Source of the DNA: Oscillospiraceae bacterium
GTDB lineage: Bacteria; Bacillota; Clostridia; Oscillospirales; Ruminococcaceae
Assembly (NCBI GenBank): GCA_017427265.1
Contig: JAFRTG010000026.1
Span: 1-64,000 of the forward strand
Length of the DNA stretch: 64,000 nt
Reading direction: 5' to 3'
In this document: piece by piece, positions 1 through 8,740 of the stretch
How the letters are laid out: each line of letters starts with the position of its first letter
How positions within the stretch are numbered: position 1 is the stretch's first letter
The notes under the pieces: generated by a model
Databases searched by the model: none
Told to the model about the DNA's origin: nothing
Seen by the model: only the letters and a program-made list of their open reading frames with translations
Made by a program: the position numbers and the translations under genes

Positions 1-17
1 CTCTTGAATTTATACAT
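1..17 (-). CDS. 5' end of a leftward gene, five codons visible
   Basis: An ATG on the minus strand at 17-15 opens a frame reading MYKFK that runs off the window edge. It is preceded at a good distance by a strong ribosome binding site (TTGGAGG) and by a promoter at 75-104. The product cannot be identified from five codons. Confidence 0.45.
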
Positions 18-28
18 GGTATCCTCCA

Positions 29-104
29 AAGTGCAAGCTTTTTCCTCGTTTTCTGCCTTTTTCCTTGCACTTCTATTATACCATGTTTTGTCATTTTTTG
101 TCGA
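29..104 (-). promoter_or_regulatory. leftward promoter with hairpin-forming 5' leader
   Basis: On the minus strand a TATAAT box (80-75) lies 18 nt after TCGACA (104-99). The predicted leader carries a perfect 9-bp inverted repeat, AAGTGCAAG at 29-37 and its complement at 64-72, whose 3' arm abuts the ribosome binding site of the leftward gene. The stem could mask translation initiation; this is inference. Confidence 0.5.
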
Positions 105-177
105 TAATTCGCGCTTTTTATTTGGCTTGAGGAAAGACTAAATTAGAATAATTTTGAGTGACTAAGGAGGAATCGGT

Positions 178-504
178 ATGAAATCGGAAAACACAACAGT
201 GATCACAGCGGTAAATCAGGATGTACGCCAGCGGGAATGGGCGGAACAACTCGAAGCACAGCAGGCAAGCGGACTGACTGTCCCGCAGTGGTGTGCGGAG
301 AACGGCATCAAAACCAAGAGTTTCTACAACCGGCTGCGCAAAGAACGGGAACAGTAAATCCATTTTGCACAGGAAGTCGTTCCGCTGACTGTTCCGTAGC
401 AGCAAAGTGCAAATATCCGGATTGAAAAGAATGGTCTGCATATCTCACTGCTGACCAGTTTTATGCAGGATATACTGTTGGCAGTGGTGAATGCGCTATG
501 CTGA
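178..504 (+). pseudogene. tnpA: IS66-family TnpA accessory protein, two in-frame stops
   Basis: A good ribosome binding site (AAGGAGG) precedes ATG 178. The first 59 codons encode the helix-turn-helix typical of IS66 TnpA (motifs GLTVPQWC and KSFYNRLRKER). The frame then meets TAA at 355 and TAG at 397 but continues to read family-like sequence (ANIRIEKNGLHIS ... LLAVVNALC) to TGA at 502. Without the two stops the product would be about 107 residues, a normal TnpA length. IS66 TnpA is an accessory factor for transposition. The following TnpB start (ATGCTGAACG, overlapping the stop) is present, but similarity ends within a few codons, so the IS is truncated on its right side. Confidence 0.75.
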
Positions 505-534
505 ACGGATCGATGATCATTGGCCTGAGGGGCT

Positions 535-1063
535 TTATTCATCTCCAAAAAATGGATATGATTCATGGCTTCCAAAAGGGAATAAGCAAAGATGTTCTTT
601 TAGAAGTGTGTTTTTCAACCAAGATTTTTTACAGACCCATCTAAAAAGTATGGGCTGGCGGATATATGCTTCTCTCATTGTTTCCCTTACTGGCGAGGCA
701 ATACGTTCAAATCGTAGCACTTCCAATCCTGAACGATTCTCCCATAAATAAGGATTACTGCGCTTCGGCTTACAGTCAAAACAATTTTTCCAAACAGAGG
801 ATGGCGCTAACTGACAATTTCCAAAGTACAATCTAAAGCTACCGCAAAGGCGATTGAACAAGCTGATGCCTCCTGTTCCGATTGTGGTGTCCCTAGATTC
901 GTCCATTACAACTTCAGATATGAGTAATCCATAATTACCTATGCAGGAATCAAAATGGATTGATCGTTGCCTCTTTATTGGAAGGTCTATTTTTGATGAT
1001 TCTGTATATATAACCCCTTCTTTATGCCCAAATGGATACCACAGGCTTGCAGCAAGAACGATT
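535..1063 (-). pseudogene. C-terminal fragment of an unrecognised protein
   Basis: On the minus strand an open frame ends at TAA 537-535. Roughly the last 175 codons have natural composition, and the stretch is more AT-rich than its neighbours. The start is missing: right of about 1063 the sequence belongs to the oppositely oriented RepA-like gene. I recognise no domain. Visible residues include several Cys and Trp (GNCQLAPSSVWKNCFDCKP), which could form a metal site. The piece looks inserted between IS66 and RepA sequence, breaking both. Confidence 0.45.
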
Positions 1064-1464
1064 TCATCATGATTCATGTGAAAAGCAGCCTTGCACCGGA
1101 AGGCAAACCTGTTGCCTTTGAGCTGAATAAGGAAAACGGCTTCCGGTATATCGGGGAGTATGATGTCGATCCGAATGAACTGCTCTCCGGTTCCAACGGA
1201 AAGAAGAAAGCCAAACTTGCGGAAGAACTGCTGCTGTGTGAGTTGCGGGAGGGTGCGAAAACACAGAAGGAGATTCTTGCCAAAGCGGAGGAGTGCGGGA
1301 TCTCCAAGCGAACGGTGGATGCCGCGAAGAAGGCGTTGGGCGTGCAGTCGGAGAAGCTGTCGGACGGCTGGTACTGGTCGCTGCCTGATGCCAAGGATGC
1401 AAGGTTGCAAGATTGCAAAGACACAGAAAATTTGCAACCTTGCAATGTTGAACAGGGGGTATAA
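1060..1464 (+). pseudogene. RepA-like AAA ATPase, 3' fragment
   Basis: About 134 codons match the C-terminal end of the RecA/AAA-type replicative ATPases found on integrative elements and plasmids of Clostridia. The end of the ATPase core is visible (MIHVKSSLAPEGKPVAFEL), followed by a winged-helix-like tail (QKEILAKAEECGISKRTVDAAKKALGV) and the usual ending DGWYWSLP. The Walker motifs and N-terminal half are absent because the sequence changes abruptly at about 1060. Such proteins support replication or mobilisation of the element; this copy cannot hydrolyse ATP. It reads into the two small genes that follow. Confidence 0.65.
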
Positions 1465-1468
1465 CAAA

Positions 1469-1807
1469 ATGGGAAAGAAGATGCCGGAGAATGCCATGCC
1501 GGTGTATCTGTCAGCCAATCATGCAAACAGTCTCCTTGCAGCACTGGACATGATCGCCGCTGCGGATGCCGGGAATCAGCTTTCTGAAACAGCGGGCAGA
1601 CTGAAAGAGAAGATCCTGCGTCACGGCAGAACCTTCCGCGCGCAGGGCGAGGACAGCGTTTCGATCTACTTCTTTCCGTCGGAAGTGATTCCGCTGATCA
1701 AGATCCTCGCATTGATTCTCTCCGTACAGATGCCTGCGGAAAAAGATTATTACCCCATGATCGGACGTGCAAACAGAAAGGAGAATAGTCATGCCGAAGG
1801 GAATTAA
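1469..1807 (+). CDS. small accessory protein of the mobile element
   Basis: This 112-codon frame starts four bases after the RepA-like stop at ATG 1469 and overlaps the next gene by 17 nt, a tight operon arrangement. I do not recognise a characterised domain. The protein is mostly helical, with a hydrophobic stretch near the C-terminal end (EVIPLIKILALILSVQM). The position between replication and mobilisation genes suggests a small conserved element protein; function unknown. It appears intact. Confidence 0.55.
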   Translation: MGKKMPENAMPVYLSANHANSLLAALDMIAAADAGNQLSETAGRLKEKILRHGRTFRAQGEDSVSIYFFPSEVIPLIKILALILSVQMPAEKDYYPMIGRANRKENSHAEGN

Positions 1808-2204
1808 AAAGACGACAACCGCCACACTCCGGGCAGATATCAGCAAACAGATCGCTGCGATCAAGGCAAAGGAAATCGCACTTGCGAAAGCGAAAGACGA
1901 TTATGATAAAAAGGTCAAACAGCTCAAAGCTGATATCGCGGAAGGCAATGCCAGACTGAAAGCAATGCGCAAAGATCTGAATGCTCTGATTCAGGATGAG
2001 CAGAAGAAAATGATGTCTCAGATGATGTTCAGCGGCGACCTCACGACGGAAGAAATCACGAAAGCAATCAATGCACTGCATTCGATTCTGCACGGCAGCA
2101 ATGACCGTTCAGATGCGATCCGGCAGCTTCAGGAGATTGCAGAAACGCAGGAGAACAGCGCGATTGACAGTCTTGTGGACGAGCTGGAACAGCAGGAAAC
2201 GTAA
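1791..2204 (+). CDS. coiled-coil accessory protein of the mobile element
   Basis: ATG 1791 lies inside the end of the previous gene, with AAGGAG just upstream. The 137-residue product is Lys/Glu/Ala-rich and predicted helical; residues about 15-70 look like a coiled coil (KAKEIALAKAKDDYDKK). Location directly upstream of the relaxase suggests a mobilisation accessory or DNA-binding role of the MobC kind, but no diagnostic motif is visible. It appears intact. Confidence 0.55.
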   Translation: MPKGIKKTTTATLRADISKQIAAIKAKEIALAKAKDDYDKKVKQLKADIAEGNARLKAMRKDLNALIQDEQKKMMSQMMFSGDLTTEEITKAINALHSILHGSNDRSDAIRQLQEIAETQENSAIDSLVDELEQQET

Positions 2205-2357
2205 TGGGGTTTGGGGCTATGCCTCAAGAATGATGCAGCGTTGAAGTGTGTACCCGATTCAGTAGTGGATGAAAAACATCCGCTACTGATATTGGGTAAT
2301 CGTTGGGATACTGACCGCAGCGCACGGCTCGGGAAGACAGAGAGGGGGAAACAGCAT

Positions 2358-4100
2358 ATGGAACAGTTTAGTATCAGCTTTACGCTCGGAAAAGCAGGTT
2401 CACCACACGGCGCAAATGTCGCGCATAACAACCGGCAGTTCCTTGCACCGAACATCAGACCGGGATATACGATACAGAATGTCACGTTCAAAGCACAGCC
2501 GGTTGAAAAAGCATATGAGGAGCTGTTCGGAGAGGCTGTCCGAGAGTATAACGAGAAACAGAAGCGTCCGACACGCCGCATTACAGATTACTATTCGCAC
2601 ATTGCGAACGGTCACAGAGAGGAGCCGTTCTATGAAGTGGTCGTGCAGTTCGGAGACAGCAAGTCTATGGTATACGGCGGTTCGCTATGGAATGAAGCCA
2701 GAACGATGCTGTATGAATATATGGAAGATTTTGAAAAACGGAATCCGAATCTTCATGTTTTCAACGCTGTCATGCATCTGGACGAAGCATCTCCGCATTT
2801 GCACATTGACTTCATTCCGTTCTATACGAAAGAACGGCAGCGCGGACTGAAAAAAGGAGTGTCAATGCGGGCGGCGATGATCGAGCAGGGCTTTGCTCCG
2901 CAGCACGGCGGCAAGAATCAGCTGGTACTATGGGAGGAATCGGAGAGAAAGATCATGGAACTAATCCTCCATCGGAACGGATATGAGCGCGAAGATAAGG
3001 ACGCACATAATCCGCACCTCACTGTGGAGGAATACAAAACTGTGCAGGATACAAAACGATTGGAAACGGTTCTCAAACAGAGCAGGACAGTCTCCGCAAG
3101 TGATATGCAGGCGGAAGCATTCAGGAAAATGAAGACGGAACTGAACGTGCTGCATCAGACAGTCAGCACACTGGAGGAACAGAAGTATTCGCCGTACAAA
3201 TCGTTCTTCTATGCGTCGGATGATAAGCTGAACTTTGTCACGCAGCAGTTGACGGCAGAGCAAATTCCGTACCATGAAACAGAGAACGGGTTTGAAGCGC
3301 AGGAGTGTTATGCGCAGAGAATCCGGGAGATCGAACGGTCATACAAAGTGCCGCGGACAACTGCCAGAGACCGGCTTCGTGATGATATTGATCGGTATGC
3401 GCTCACTGCAAAGTCATTCAAAGAACTGCTGCAAATGCTGAATCATGCCGGGTATAACATCAAGATCAGCAAGTACATCTCAGTAAAGCATTGGGACGGA
3501 GAACGGTACATCCGGCTGAAATCGCTCGGAGAATTCTATACGGAACGGGCACTGAGAAACAGAATCGGGCAACGAATGAAATATGAACAGCAGATCGAGG
3601 CACAGGCAGAGGAAGCAAAGAAGAATAATGCGCCGAACAAGGTGGTGCTGATGACCATGCTGCAATACATGGAGGTGTTTGTGCCTTACAGTCTTCCGGT
3701 ACACAAGCGGCGGCAGGACAGACCGCTTACCTGAGTGAACGATGCAGAGCTGAATAAGATCTCTGCGCTGAATGCAGCACTCAACAAAGGTGAAACGCTT
3801 GATTCCATGCGCAGACGGTTCACGGAACTGACAGAAAGGGAACGAGAGGCAGCCCAGACTGTCGATCAGTATGCAAGAATCACAAGACGCACGCCGGAGG
3901 AAAACGAAAAGCTGGATGCGGCGAGATCCCTGCATAATGAGCTCTGCGCCAAACTGAAAGAAGCATCTGAAATGCTGGACATGGCAGAACGCATCGCAGC
4001 CGGGACCTATGTACAGGATCTGATTGATCAGGAAAATGAGAAGAAGTTTGCTGCGTCGATTCCGAACGGATACTATAACGCAGGAACAAGGAGGAGATAA
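2358..4100 (+). pseudogene. mobV: MobV/Pre-type relaxase, interrupted by TGA at 3732
   Basis: The start is ATG 2358, after a purine-rich ribosome binding site (AGAGGGGG). The protein shows the N-terminal Mob/Pre relaxase domain: the metal-binding triad of the HxDExxPHxH type is seen in HLDEASPHLHID. The family nicks oriT and starts conjugative transfer. The frame reads 458 codons to TGA 3732-3734 and then continues in the same frame for 121 more codons (VNDAELNKISALNAALN ... YNAGTRRR) to TAA 4098-4100. From memory, relatives read ...PLTW.ND.EL across this point, so TGA most likely replaces a Trp TGG. The truncated product retains the catalytic domain but loses a helical tail. Confidence 0.75.
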
Positions 4101-4114
4101 GAACGGGAGGTAAC

Positions 4115-4243
4115 ATGAGATACAAACCGAGTCTTGATCGCTATTAGCCGATTTCCGGGCACAAAAATGCAGCTGCTCCGGCGAACCGAAGTGGCTGTTC
4201 CCGAATCATCTTTTTCAATGATGTAAGAGAAAGAACACAGTGA
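4115..4243 (+). pseudogene. possible small gene with TAG stop at codon 11
   Basis: ATG 4115 follows a strong ribosome binding site (GGGAGG) 15 nt after the relaxase frame. It encodes MRYKPSLDRY and then TAG at 4145; the same frame continues to TGA 4241. It may be a decayed small regulator or excisionase-like gene between relaxase and integrase. No homology is recognised, so this is weak. Confidence 0.25.
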
Positions 4244-4261
4244 ATTCACTCGTATTTTGGG

Positions 4262-4290
4262 TTGACAGAATGGGCAGAATGTGGTATCAT
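4262..4290 (+). promoter_or_regulatory. integrase promoter
   Basis: TTGACA at 4262-4267 and TATCAT at 4285-4290 are separated by exactly 17 nt, and the integrase start lies 44 nt downstream. A consensus -35 box with one change in the -10 box supports a sigma-A promoter. Confidence 0.7.
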
Positions 4291-4333
4291 GGAGATGCTG
4301 AATGCCATGATTCCGTGCCCGGAAAGGATTGGT

Positions 4334-5443
4334 ATGAAAGCACAAAAGTTACCGTCTGGAAAATGGCGTGTTCAGATCTTGCTCGGACATGATGAAGAAG
4401 GCAAGCGTATCATGAAATCTATCAGCGCAAATACAGAATGGGAGGCGCTGAAACTCGCATCGGAATTCACGGACAGTCCGCCGGAGTTCCGGATTGATGA
4501 TATGACAGTGAAGGAGGCACTGGACTCGTTCATTGACAGCCGCAGACATGTGATTGCACCGTCAACGCTGTATGGCTATGAGAGCATCGCGAAAAACCGG
4601 CTTACATATCTGCACAATATCCCGATCAAGAAGCTGAAGCGCGTGGATATCCAGTTTGCAATCAATGCAGATGCCGAGCGCGGGCTCAGTCATAAAACGA
4701 TGAAACAGGCAATCGGATTGCTGCACAGTGCGCTGGCATTGTTCGACATCAACATTCCGAATGCAGGCAGTTTCCGGCTCCCGCCGAAAAAGCCGCCGAA
4801 GGGTGATCTGCCGGATCTTCCGCTGGTCATCCGGACGCTGATCGGTTCCAGTGTTGAACTGCCGTGTCTGCTTGCTGTATGGTGCGGCGGTATGCGGATC
4901 AGTGAAGTGCGCGGCTTGCAGTATCAGGATATTGTCGAAACGAAAGACGGCTATTTTCTCAAGGTGCACCGCTCCCGTATCTGTCTGAACGGTCACGATT
5001 ATGTCACCGAGCGCAATAAAACGCCGAAATCGACTCGTGATGTTCCGCTGCCGGCTTATCTTCTCGATCTGATTTAAAAGTCGGAGCACAAGAGCGATGA
5101 GGATTTCATCATCAGCGAAAACTACGGAGCCATCAAACGCCGCTTTGACCGTTTGCTGAAAAAGAACGGCATCAAAATGACCTTCCATGAGCTGCGTGCA
5201 CAGTTTGCGACCGCAATGAACGATCTCGGCGTGCGCAAGGAGATCTTGCAGATGCTCGGCGGATGGTCTACGAGCAAGGTGCTCGATGAGGTTTACATCC
5301 GGACGCCGCAGAGCAAACTGGTCGAAGGCATGAAGGTGTTTGACGACTACATGAACGCACTGGTCACACAGTGCAAGGCAGAAAAACTGGCTTCTAAAAA
5401 TCACACAGAAGCGCAAAATCACACGGATCACCACAAAGAATAA
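4334..5443 (+). pseudogene. int: tyrosine recombinase (integrase), nonsense codon at 5075
   Basis: The start at ATG 4334 has a GGAAAGGA site just upstream. The frame shows an AP2-like N-terminal arm-binding region, a SAM-like core-binding domain, and the catalytic domain with the first Arg (GGMRISEVRGL) and Lys region (NKTPKSTRDVPLP). TAA at 5075-5077 stops it after 247 codons. The same frame continues with the rest of the catalytic domain: HELRAQFATAMNDLG (HxxR box), GGWST, and the nucleophile Tyr in DEVYIR, ending at TAA 5441. A CAA-to-TAA change is the simplest explanation. The truncated protein lacks HxxR and the Tyr, so it cannot recombine DNA. Confidence 0.85.
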
Positions 5444-5518
5444 TATGAAAATCACGTAAATACGGCAAAAACAGAAACGGTCATTTTTATTCGATTCCTT
5501 CTGCCCCCTGCCAATCAC

Positions 5519-5563
5519 AAAACGTCTCAGTTACGTGAAATTCAAGTAACTACGACGTTTTTC
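5519..5563 (+). terminator. terminator after integrase
   Basis: Nested inverted repeats AAAACGT/ACGTTTT and AGTTAC/GTAACT fold into one long stem followed by TTTTT, 75 nt after the integrase frame. Confidence 0.65.
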
Positions 5564-5566
5564 TTA

Positions 5567-5752
5567 TACGCTGAAAATGCTGATTCGTTGATTCCTGCGG
5601 TCTATGATGACTTCATTGGCACGGCGAAGAAGGTGCTGATCAAGTGTCGCAGAGATACTTTGCGCGGATTGCTGAACTTCTGGTTCAAGCGACATCCGCG
5701 GTATAATCTACCGGATCAACGTCTGAAACTGATTGAAAAAAGATACAAATGA
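5567..5752 (+). pseudogene. 3' remnant of an unrecognised gene at the element edge
   Basis: About 61 codons in one frame (YAENADSLIPAVYDDF ... LRGLLNFWFKRHPRYNLPD ... KRYK, stop TGA 5750) look protein-like, but there is no start or ribosome binding site because the frame emerges from the integrase terminator. A terminator-like hairpin follows at 5763. It is probably the tail of a gene from the element or of the gene used as integration target. Identity unknown. Confidence 0.4.
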
Positions 5753-5762
5753 ATAAAAGAAG

Positions 5763-5794
5763 AATGCTGTCTGCGTAATCAGGCGGCATTTTTA
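5763..5794 (+). terminator. terminator
   Basis: ATGCTGTCTG and CAGGCGGCAT pair (with G-U pairs) around a 6-nt loop, followed by a T-run, directly after the gene remnant. Confidence 0.55.
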
Positions 5795-5872
5795 TATTTC
5801 ATCTCTCCTGTTGCGATGGATTATAGTTTGTTTCGCCTTGTTGTCTGTACGCGCCCTATCATCTGTTTTGTC

Positions 5873-5901
5873 TTGAAAACCAGCTGCGGATATGCTATAA
5901 T
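5873..5901 (+). promoter_or_regulatory. promoter of the beta-helix dockerin gene
   Basis: TTGAAA (5873-5878), 17-nt spacer, TATAAT (5896-5901) with an extended TGC just before it. The gene start is 75 nt downstream. Confidence 0.75.
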
Positions 5902-5975
5902 AGGCTAGAGATTACTGACAAATACAAAGGTCAGAAGAAAGGCTCAGATGTTCCCGAAAGAGAGGTGCTCCGGCT

Positions 5976-7889
5976 ATGAAGTTCATCAGATTGTTTTCAT
6001 TTGCGGCTGCGCTGCTTTGTTTTGAAAGTACCGGAATCAGCGCAGCAGAAGGAATCGCTGCGAGTGCAAAGCCGGACGAAATACACGGCGTTAACGGCTC
6101 TGTGTTCTGCATTAACAGACCGGACGAATCCGCCTTGACCGTTGTAAACGCCGCAGATTTCGGGCTCTCGGCAAATGCCGCAGACAATACGCAGGCCATG
6201 CGAAATGCTTTTGATTATTGCCGGAATCATTCCGGCACAAAGCTCGTGATCGAACCGGGAACCTATCATTTCAGCCCGGAAGAGGACATCTATCTGAACA
6301 GGCTGCACGACACAATAATCGACGCGCAGGGGGCGGAATTCATTTTCAGCACCCCGCATTATTTCAAGCTCTATGCCTGCGAGAATGTCGAACTGCGAAA
6401 TTTGATTGTGGACTGGGACTGGAATACGCTCCGGCTCGGTTCTCTCGTCAAAATCGAAAATGAAAACGATGCGGATAATACCCTTGAGATCGAATTCACA
6501 GAGCTGGATGAAGTGGATGTGGATATTCCGCTCCTGAGCTTTATGCAGTATGACCCTGTTGATCTGGTTGCGGGTGTGCACGGCAGCTTCAAGATTTACA
6601 GTCCTTTCGTGGATACGGAATGCATCAAAAGTGTGGAAAAGGTCAGCGGCAAACCGAATGTCCTGAAAATCACACACAGCGGCGCACTGGATTACTTCCG
6701 CAATGACGAGGTGTATCTGCTGCGGCATTATGTATACGGCGGGCAGGTGTTCAACACCGTCGAGGAATCATCCTACATCACCTTTGACAATATCAGCATC
6801 TACGGAGCCTGCGGCATGGGATATGTTTTCGCCTACGGCTCGCACCACTGTCAGATTCTCAATTCCTATATCGGGCTGCGTCCCGGTGCAGAGGACAAAT
6901 ACAGAATTTCAACAACCGCTGACGGCATTCACATTGCAAACTCCAACGGCTATTTCCGGCTCGACAACTGTGATCTGAGCTTCTGCGGGGATGATATCCT
7001 GAATGTGCATGACGATATGTTCTATATTGAAAGCATCGACAGCACGCGGACTGTTATGCAGGGCACGGTCGCAATCAAAATCGTGGAGCCGGGACATAAA
7101 ATCGGATTCAAGGATTTGAACCTCAATGATCTTGATTATGAAGCGACGGTTGCTGACATTTCCAGAAACGGCTATGCCGCGACGATCACGCTGACAGAAC
7201 CGCTGCCGGAGGAAATCACAACGGATATGGTCGCATACAGCAAAACAAGAGCATCTGAAAACTATGTGCTGACGAACAACTATGTGCATGAGACAAAAGG
7301 GCGCGGGTTCCTGATGAACGCGGATAACTGTCTTTGTGAAGGAAACAGATTTTACCGAACATGCAGCCAGACCTTGCAGGTTCGCACAGATATTCCCGCA
7401 TCACGGGTAATCGAGGGAACGGGTGCAGAGCACATCCGGATCAGCAACAATATCTTTACGGAATGCAATTTCGGCGGCAGAGGCGATGTCATCACGATTG
7501 AAAGCCTGCTCAGCGGTGAACGGCTCGGCAATACGCCGTTAGCGGATATTCAGATTCTGAACAACGAGTTCAATGCGTGTTATCAGGCACCGGTCAACGC
7601 GGACAATGCGGACGGGCTGACCGTTTCCGGCAATCTGTTCAGGGATTGCGAGGATTATCAGATCGGAAGCCATTGCAGGAATACTGATATATCTTCCAAT
7701 CAGTTTCTGCCGAAAGGCGACTGCAATGCAGACGGCAGCTTTACAATCGACGATGTTGTTCTGCTGCAAAAATGGCTGCTTGCCGTTCCGGATACGCCTC
7801 TTGCCGACTGGCAGAACGGCGATATGGACGGTAACGGAACGCTCAATGCGGCAGACCTCAGCCTGATGAAGCGTGAATGGATGAAATAA
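5976..7889 (+). CDS. secreted right-handed beta-helix protein (GH110-like) with type I dockerin
   Basis: This 637-residue protein has a Sec signal peptide (residues 1-24, ending near ISAAEG) and a long parallel beta-helix region of the pectate-lyase/GH110 type (about 45-570). The motifs TADGIHI and GDDILNVHDD resemble the catalytic Asp region of GH110 alpha-1,3-galactosidases, so a galactosidase-like role on glycans is possible. The last 60 residues form a dockerin with two calcium-binding loops (GDCNADGSFTIDDVV and GDMDGNGTLNAADLS), which would dock the enzyme to a cohesin scaffold outside the cell. It is monocistronic, with its own promoter and terminator. The fold and dockerin calls are firm; the GH110 assignment is tentative. 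Confidence 0.8.
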   Translation: MKFIRLFSFAAALLCFESTGISAAEGIAASAKPDEIHGVNGSVFCINRPDESALTVVNAADFGLSANAADNTQAMRNAFDYCRNHSGTKLVIEPGTYHFSPEEDIYLNRLHDTIIDAQGAEFIFSTPHYFKLYACENVELRNLIVDWDWNTLRLGSLVKIENENDADNTLEIEFTELDEVDVDIPLLSFMQYDPVDLVAGVHGSFKIYSPFVDTECIKSVEKVSGKPNVLKITHSGALDYFRNDEVYLLRHYVYGGQVFNTVEESSYITFDNISIYGACGMGYVFAYGSHHCQILNSYIGLRPGAEDKYRISTTADGIHIANSNGYFRLDNCDLSFCGDDILNVHDDMFYIESIDSTRTVMQGTVAIKIVEPGHKIGFKDLNLNDLDYEATVADISRNGYAATITLTEPLPEEITTDMVAYSKTRASENYVLTNNYVHETKGRGFLMNADNCLCEGNRFYRTCSQTLQVRTDIPASRVIEGTGAEHIRISNNIFTECNFGGRGDVITIESLLSGERLGNTPLADIQILNNEFNACYQAPVNADNADGLTVSGNLFRDCEDYQIGSHCRNTDISSNQFLPKGDCNADGSFTIDDVVLLQKWLLAVPDTPLADWQNGDMDGNGTLNAADLSLMKREWMK

Positions 7890-7896
7890 CAAAAGC

Positions 7897-7929
7897 GGGA
7901 GCAGTTCAGTTTGAACCGCTCCCTTTTTA
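7897..7929 (+). terminator. terminator of the beta-helix gene
   Basis: GGGAGC..GTTCA pairs with TGAAC..GCTCCC and is followed by TTTTT, eight bases after the stop codon. Confidence 0.8.
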
Positions 7930-8006
7930 TGCATATGCATGGTGACAGTCAGATGACAAACCGGTTCGCCGTGCCTCTGCCGGATCGGGAGAAGCACGCA
8001 CGAAAC

Positions 8007-8035
8007 TTGACTGCATCCGGTTTCGGTGTTATAAT
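8007..8035 (+). promoter_or_regulatory. promoter of the Bce-type two-component genes
   Basis: TTGACT (8007-8012), 17-nt spacer, TATAAT (8030-8035), 42 nt upstream of the response regulator start. Confidence 0.75.
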
Positions 8036-8077
8036 GAATAGAGTTCGGAATGAAACAGAAAGGATGCAGCGTAAACC

Positions 8078-8740
8078 ATGAAGCGAATTCTGATTATTGA
8101 GGATGATACTGTTCTGCGCGATGAACTGACGATTCTGCTGCAAAATACGGGCTATGAAGCAGCAGCGGTTACACAGTATCAGGATATCCTGAACCAGATG
8201 CTTGCAGCGCAGACGGATCTCATTCTGCTTGACATCAATCTTCCGGAAACAAACGGCGAAACGCTTTTGCAGGAATTCCGCAAACAGCGGGATACACCGG
8301 TCATCATGCTGACCAGCCGTACTGCGGAGATTGACGAAGTGCTCTCCATGAGCTTCGGCGCGGATGACTTTATCACCAAGCCATACAATCCGACCATTCT
8401 GCTGCTGCGTATTTCAGCGGTGCTGAAGCGTACCGCCAAGACCGCCGCCGCGCAGATGTATCACGATGCAGAGGTCAGTTCTGTGAAGGGCAGCATCACG
8501 CGGAACGGCTCAGAACAGGTTCTGACCAAAAATGAAATGATTATCTTTCAGCTGCTGCTTGAACGTCAGGGCGAGATTGTGACACGCGATGCGCTGATGA
8601 CCGCACTCTGGGACAATGACGAGTTCATCAACGACAATGCACTTTCAGTCAATATCAGCAGACTGCGCGGAAAGCTGGCGGAGCTTGGCTTTCCGAATGC
8701 GATCGAAACGCGCAAGAAACAGGGGTATGTGCTGAAATGA
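8078..8740 (+). CDS. OmpR-family response regulator, BceR-like
   Basis: The 220-residue protein has a receiver domain (residues 1-115) with the acidic pocket (IIEDD), phospho-acceptor Asp52 (LLDINLP) and Lys101 (TKPYNP). A winged-helix DNA-binding domain follows (about 125-220, ending KKQGYVLK). The stop overlaps the kinase start (ATGA), so the two are translationally coupled. Together with the downstream BceAB-type ABC transporter this is a peptide-antibiotic sensing and resistance module. It probably binds the inverted repeat at 9741-9754 to activate the transporter genes. Confidence 0.9.
   Translation: MKRILIIEDDTVLRDELTILLQNTGYEAAAVTQYQDILNQMLAAQTDLILLDINLPETNGETLLQEFRKQRDTPVIMLTSRTAEIDEVLSMSFGADDFITKPYNPTILLLRISAVLKRTAKTAAAQMYHDAEVSSVKGSITRNGSEQVLTKNEMIIFQLLLERQGEIVTRDALMTALWDNDEFINDNALSVNISRLRGKLAELGFPNAIETRKKQGYVLK

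Noticed and set aside
3732..3734. Programmed TGA readthrough or TGA-as-Trp code
   Set aside because: TGA ends many intact genes here, the neighbouring integrase carries TAA and tnpA carries TAA and TAG, so decay is the simpler explanation.
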